From: Betaproteobacteria bacterium
Lineage (GTDB): Bacteria > Pseudomonadota > Gammaproteobacteria > Burkholderiales > SG8-41
Length of the DNA stretch: 27,219 nt
Direction of reading: 5' to 3'
NCBI GenBank assembly: GCA_025356695.1
Contig: JANXSE010000065.1
Span: 1 to 27,219 of the forward strand
Position 1 is the first letter of the stretch, and each line of letters starts with the position of its first letter. Position numbers and translations under genes: made by a program. The notes below the pieces were generated by a model. It ran no database searches. It saw only the letters and a list, made by a program, of their open reading frames with translations, and was not told where the DNA came from. Positions 24,615 through 27,219 of the stretch are shown here, piece after piece.

Positions 24615-25393
24615 CGTTGAAGAAAGCAGATGCGAACACTCTCATTCGAGAGACCGCATCTACGAGGAGCATCTTACTGGGCGGACAGGCAGTTGCATTC
24701 TGGGCTGACTACTTTCACATTCAACCAAAGCTACCCGCTCTCACTCGCGACATTGACTATCTCGCAACTGCTGCAGAAGCAAAACGCGCAGCTGCCAAAC
24801 TGAGTTTCCCCGTCCAGCTGAAAATCGCCACATTCGACGATGCCACACCCAATTCCGCAGTCCTGACCGTCACGCTGGATGGCTATGATGAGCCAGTAAT
24901 TGTTGATTATTTAATTAATATAATCGGGCCAACACGCAATCAAATCGAGAAAACTTCTGTGGAAGTCGAATACGGTGGGAATCGCATTCGCATCATCCAT
25001 CCATTGCTACTCCTACAATCGAAGATTGCAAACATACATAAACTCGAATCCAAGCGCACTCCAGAAGCAATTGAGCAAGCGCGTCTCGCCATAGCAATCG
25101 TTGCTGCATTTATAGATCAGCGATTCAGAGAAAAAGCAGCGCGGCGAGAGCTATTGAAGATGGTGCAATCGATCACCAAGTACGCAGCCACGCAATCGGC
25201 GCAATATGTGCGAAAACATTACGGGTTGAAATGTATTGATGCAATTCCAGCGTCTGTGATGGCACCCGGGGTGTTGCCGGATGCATTTCATGAGCGTCAA
25301 CTCCCACGCCTTATGGGCACCATTGAACGAGCACACGATGGTGAAAAATCTGCCAAGCATAAAATATCACGTACAGCGAAAGTAAAACGCTAA
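24611..25393 (+). CDS. Nucleotidyltransferase-fold protein, putative toxin (AbiEii/DUF6036-like)
   Basis: 260 residues. LLGGQAVAFWA (22-32) is the GG helix turn of the DNA polymerase beta-like nucleotidyltransferase fold. TRDIDYLA (45-52) gives D47 and D49, and D99 (VIVDYL) is the third metal ligand, so the active site looks intact. HPLLLLQSKIANI (residues ~136-148) resembles the substrate-side helix of AbiEii-type proteins. The C-terminus is basic. It starts with TTG 24611, overlapping the XRE stop (TTGA), and is clearly coupled to it. By analogy with MenA/AbiEii it may modify tRNA or another RNA; the specific family is my inference. Confidence 0.8.
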   Translation: MTLKKADANTLIRETASTRSILLGGQAVAFWADYFHIQPKLPALTRDIDYLATAAEAKRAAAKLSFPVQLKIATFDDATPNSAVLTVTLDGYDEPVIVDYLINIIGPTRNQIEKTSVEVEYGGNRIRIIHPLLLLQSKIANIHKLESKRTPEAIEQARLAIAIVAAFIDQRFREKAARRELLKMVQSITKYAATQSAQYVRKHYGLKCIDAIPASVMAPGVLPDAFHERQLPRLMGTIERAHDGEKSAKHKISRTAKVKR

Positions 25394-25411
25394 CTATTCG
25401 TGCGTCAATCG

Positions 25412-25428
25412 AAGCGCGTAGCGCTTTT
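25412..25428 (+). terminator. Short hairpin terminator after the XRE-NTase pair
   Basis: AAGCGC (25412-25417), loop GTA and GCGCTT (25421-25426), running into TTTT. It lies 18 bp past the NTase stop; the stem is only 6 bp, so moderate strength. Confidence 0.5.
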
Positions 25429-25531
25429 AGCTAACAATAATCCAACGTTATCGATAGTTGATTTGAGGTTAATATCCAACTGACCTGATCTTACCCACGA
25501 ACAGCGGACGCCTTAACGAGGGGTTGGTCAA

Positions 25532-25702
25532 GTGCCTCAAATGCTAACGGAGTTTCATAGTTCAGTGTTGAATGACGACGCTGGCGGGGTGCAGGTCAAT
25601 AGAGGCGAGGTGCTGCAAGTCTCTTCCGGTATCGAGTTTATTGTCGGCGTCGAATCCGTTCGCGTCACTCACTGTCTGCGCATTCGGGCCGGTACCGGAT
25701 GA
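25532..25702 (+). CDS. Short ORF (56 aa), possible N-terminal part of a frameshifted gene
   Basis: It starts at GTG 25532 with GAGGGG 8 nt upstream, the best ribosome site in this stretch. The product reads as ordinary protein (VQVNRGEVLQVSSGIEFIVG, then VESVRVTHCLRIRAGTG) and stops at 25700-25702. Downstream, plausible protein continues in another frame (see 25572-26042). It is either a small independent gene or the first half of a gene with a frameshift near 25690-25700. The family is not recognised. Confidence 0.4.
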   Translation: MPQMLTEFHSSVLNDDAGGVQVNRGEVLQVSSGIEFIVGVESVRVTHCLRIRAGTG

Positions 25703-26042
25703 CGAAGTCCTGGCCTACCGATTCTTCCTCGATTCCTGTCGCCAACGCACCGCTAACGCTGCCCTGCGCCAGATCGAAGACAAGAGAAAACGTGACAAAT
25801 ACCGCCGCAAGCTGGTACGCAACCTTCGAACGACGTGGTGGGTCCCGGAAGCGGTCTGGCAGGCATTACCGGCAGCGATACGTGGTCTGGAACTGTTTCC
25901 CGAAAGCGCGCTCCACGGACCTGACAGAAGCCTGAAGCCGGCATCAAATGTCGATCATCGCGCAGATGACAACGATGAGAGCGACGCCCTAAATGTCCAC
26001 GCGCCGATACCTGACGACGAGTACGACGAGGATGATCGGTGA
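25572..26042 (+). CDS. Hypothetical protein, basic helical core with acidic tail
   Basis: 156 codons from ATG 25572 with no ribosome site. The first 38 residues are Ser/Cys-rich and look like an off-frame reading of the 56-aa ORF. From about residue 42 the sequence is convincing: DDEVLAYRFFLDSCRQRTAN, a Lys/Arg-rich helix (RQIEDKRKRDKYRRKLVRNL), TTWWVPEAVWQALPAAIRG, then an Asp-rich tail (DDNDESD .. DDEYDEDD). The charged layout suggests a nucleic-acid- or partner-binding protein, but no family is recognised. It is probably the 3' part of a gene starting at 25532. Confidence 0.45.
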   Translation: MTTLAGCRSIEARCCKSLPVSSLLSASNPFASLTVCAFGPVPDDEVLAYRFFLDSCRQRTANAALRQIEDKRKRDKYRRKLVRNLRTTWWVPEAVWQALPAAIRGLELFPESALHGPDRSLKPASNVDHRADDNDESDALNVHAPIPDDEYDEDDR

Positions 26043-26067
26043 GATAGGGACAGCATGTAGGTAAGAG

Positions 26068-26094
26068 CGCGCCAGAAACGATCCTGGCGCGTTT
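26068..26094 (+). terminator. Hairpin after the hypothetical gene
   Basis: CGCGCCAG (26068-26075) pairs with CTGGCGCG (26084-26091), followed by TTT. It lies 25 bp past the stop at 26042. The T-run is short, so this is a modest candidate. Confidence 0.5.
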
Positions 26095-26278
26095 CACATC
26101 ATGCCGCAGGTGCTACACCGCTATCTAGCGGCACAGATTTACTTTGCCACCATTCAAAAAATGCTCGTTCGTCAATCAATAGCCGCCTCCTGCCGACACG
26201 TTTGATCGCGGCGGCAAGACCGTTCGGGGGAATGATCTGACCCGTGTTATCTTTCCTTTGAACCGCATGAAAAATGCT

Positions 26279-26312
26279 GAATGCGCTGCTCTACCAACTG
26301 AGCTACAGCGGC
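26279..26312 (-). pseudogene. Truncated tRNA-Thr (nucleotides 1-34 only)
   Basis: Exact copy of the first 34 nt of the tRNA-Thr at 14980-15055, in the same orientation; homology ends inside the anticodon loop. With 12 nt of leader it forms the 46-bp direct repeat 26279-26324. No 3' half follows, so it cannot give a tRNA. It is a candidate right-hand island boundary within the otherwise gene-free gap 26043-26394. Confidence 0.8.
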
Positions 26313-26324
26313 GATACCGGTTTG
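26279..26324 (-). repeat. Direct repeat, right copy (5' half of tRNA-Thr)
   Basis: 46 nt identical to 15022-15067, in the same orientation. Confidence 0.75.
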
Positions 26325-26336
26325 CAACGTCTGCCA

Positions 26337-26363
26337 ACCGGAAGCGGAGCGGATTCTACCACG
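26337..26363 (-). promoter_or_regulatory. Duplicated tRNA promoter segment
   Basis: 27 nt identical to the tRNA-Thr promoter region 15085-15111, including TAGAAT on the minus strand. The spacer to the tRNA fragment is 12 nt instead of 17. It may still start a short transcript leftward across the truncated tRNA. Confidence 0.5.
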
Positions 26364-26394
26364 GGCCGGCAGCGCCGTCGGACGGCGCTGGCGA

Positions 26395-27219
26395 TTATGC
26401 GGCGGCAAATTCCTGCATCAGGTCTTTGCCCATGGCATCAAGCGCATCCTGTGTAAGCCCGATCTGCGCCAGTGCGAATTCACTACCGCGCGACCACTCC
26501 GCGTCGGTGACACCCATTTTGTTGCGGCAATAAATGTATTGTGCGGCGAGCGTCACCGCGATATTTCCCGCGCCGGTCGGCGACACGCCGGCGCTGCCGT
26601 CGGCGAGCGCGGCGTAATCGTGATGCCACAATATCGCCGCGCAAATGTCGTCGGGCAACAGCCAGGTCTGCGCCATTCGGCTGCCGAGACGCGCGTGGTT
26701 CATGTTGTAGAGTTTGTCTTCCAGTTCGGTAATGCTGCCCTCGCCTTCCTGTTTCGAGCCGGGCAGTTTCGGTTTATAGCCTTCGAAATTGCCGAGCATG
26801 GCGAGCATGCCGCAGTCGCGGAACAGCGCAAAGGTGTAGGCCTCGTCGCGGCCCATACCGCACTGCTTGCGCGCCAGCAGCGCGCTCATCGCGGCGATCG
26901 CCGACGACACTTCCCAGTATTCTTCGAGCACGTCGCTGGCGCCGCCGGTGAACGTCTGGCGCAGCAGGAGACCGGTGACAATCTGCGCAACATTGCGCAA
27001 ACCGAGCAGCGTGATGGCCTGCTGCACCGAGGTGGCCCGGTTGCGCAATCCATAAAACGGCGAGTTGACTGTTTTCAGCATCGCGGCGGCGAGACTGACA
27101 TCGCTGCCGATCAGCTTACCGAGCTTGACGAAATCGGCGTCGTCGCTGCGCATCTCGCGCATCAGTGTCGTCAAAATCGCCGGACACGGTGGAATGCCGA
27201 TGTCGTTGATGATTTCTTC
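26395..27219 (-). CDS. HDOD domain protein (5' end outside window)
   Basis: The frame is open to the right window edge. Its first visible residues, INDIGIPPCPAILTTLMREM, match the usual HDOD start, so the TTG at 27174 is not the true start. The remaining residues carry the domain: DDADFVKLGKLIGSDVSLAA, VNSPFYGL, LGLRNVAQIVTGLLL, FRDCGML and HARLGSRMAQTWLLP then WHHD. HDOD proteins are catalytically inactive HD relatives that act in signalling (two-component, c-di-GMP, chemotaxis) through protein contacts. No other domain is visible in this part. It lies immediately beyond the truncated tRNA, so it probably belongs to the ancestral chromosome. Confidence 0.9.
   Translation of the reverse strand, partial: EEIINDIGIPPCPAILTTLMREMRSDDADFVKLGKLIGSDVSLAAAMLKTVNSPFYGLRNRATSVQQAITLLGLRNVAQIVTGLLLRQTFTGGASDVLEEYWEVSSAIAAMSALLARKQCGMGRDEAYTFALFRDCGMLAMLGNFEGYKPKLPGSKQEGEGSITELEDKLYNMNHARLGSRMAQTWLLPDDICAAILWHHDYAALADGSAGVSPTGAGNIAVTLAAQYIYCRNKMGVTDAEWSRGSEFALAQIGLTQDALDAMGKDLMQEFAAA

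Noticed and set aside
25699..25935. 78-aa ORF with ATG overlapping the 25700 stop
   Set aside because: The overlap looks operon-like, but the product is Ser/Thr/Arg-rich noise, whereas the adjacent frame reads as convincing protein.
15022..26363. Integrase, transposase or phage genes inside the candidate island
   Set aside because: I looked for tyrosine recombinase and DDE motifs in the open frames and saw none; the island claim rests on the direct repeats only.
1..27219. CRISPR array, rRNA, riboswitch or replication origin
   Set aside because: No regularly spaced repeats, rRNA-like sequence, recognised aptamer or iteron cluster was seen.

Overview
The window looks like a chromosomal segment of a betaproteobacterium of the Burkholderiales type. 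The evidence is high GC, four Bug/TctC-type periplasmic solute-binding proteins without membrane partners, an EpsI gene, and dispersed palindromic repeats typical of such genomes. No rRNA, plasmid or phage structural gene is present. The species cannot be named from this sequence.

Region 1 (1-14,750) is catabolic and transport chromosome. It holds a truncated NHL-repeat protein, an SMP-30 lactonase-like gene coupled to an AMP-forming acyl-CoA ligase, four Bug receptors, and an NTF2-like secreted protein. It also holds an alpha/beta hydrolase divergent from a class II aldolase plus acyl-CoA dehydrogenase pair, an HtrA-like protein, a short-chain dehydrogenase-like protein, and an isocitrate lyase/PEP mutase family enzyme. 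Three of these enzymes (protease, dehydrogenase, acyl-CoA dehydrogenase) lack residues normally needed for catalysis. A 240-bp repeat occurs twice in opposite orientation (737-976 and 6343-6582); the differences between copies include compensatory changes in a long stem.

Region 2 (14,980-26,363) starts at an intact tRNA-Thr(CGT) gene and ends at a second copy of the first 34 nt of that tRNA plus its promoter region, in the same orientation. This makes the roughly 11.3 kb between them a candidate island. It holds a VanZ-like gene and a tight operon rfbB-rfbA-rfbC-rfbD-galE for dTDP-L-rhamnose and UDP-galactose. A GT4 glycosyltransferase and epsI follow, which together suggest exopolysaccharide synthesis. 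A near-perfect 16-bp palindrome occurs on both sides of the sugar-nucleotide operon.

Beyond epsI the DNA is disrupted and visibly more AT-rich: a secreted protein gene that has lost its C-terminus, a facing orphan signal-peptide fragment, and a frameshifted remnant. Next come a two-gene XRE regulator / nucleotidyltransferase module resembling a toxin-antitoxin or abortive-infection pair, and a hypothetical gene that may be frameshifted. No integrase is visible.

Region 3 (26,395-27,219) is the 3' part of an HDOD signalling gene that runs off the window.

The most interesting items are the XRE-NTase pair with its half-site array over the start codon, the tRNA half-gene duplication, the covarying 240-bp repeat, and the HtrA-like pseudoprotease.
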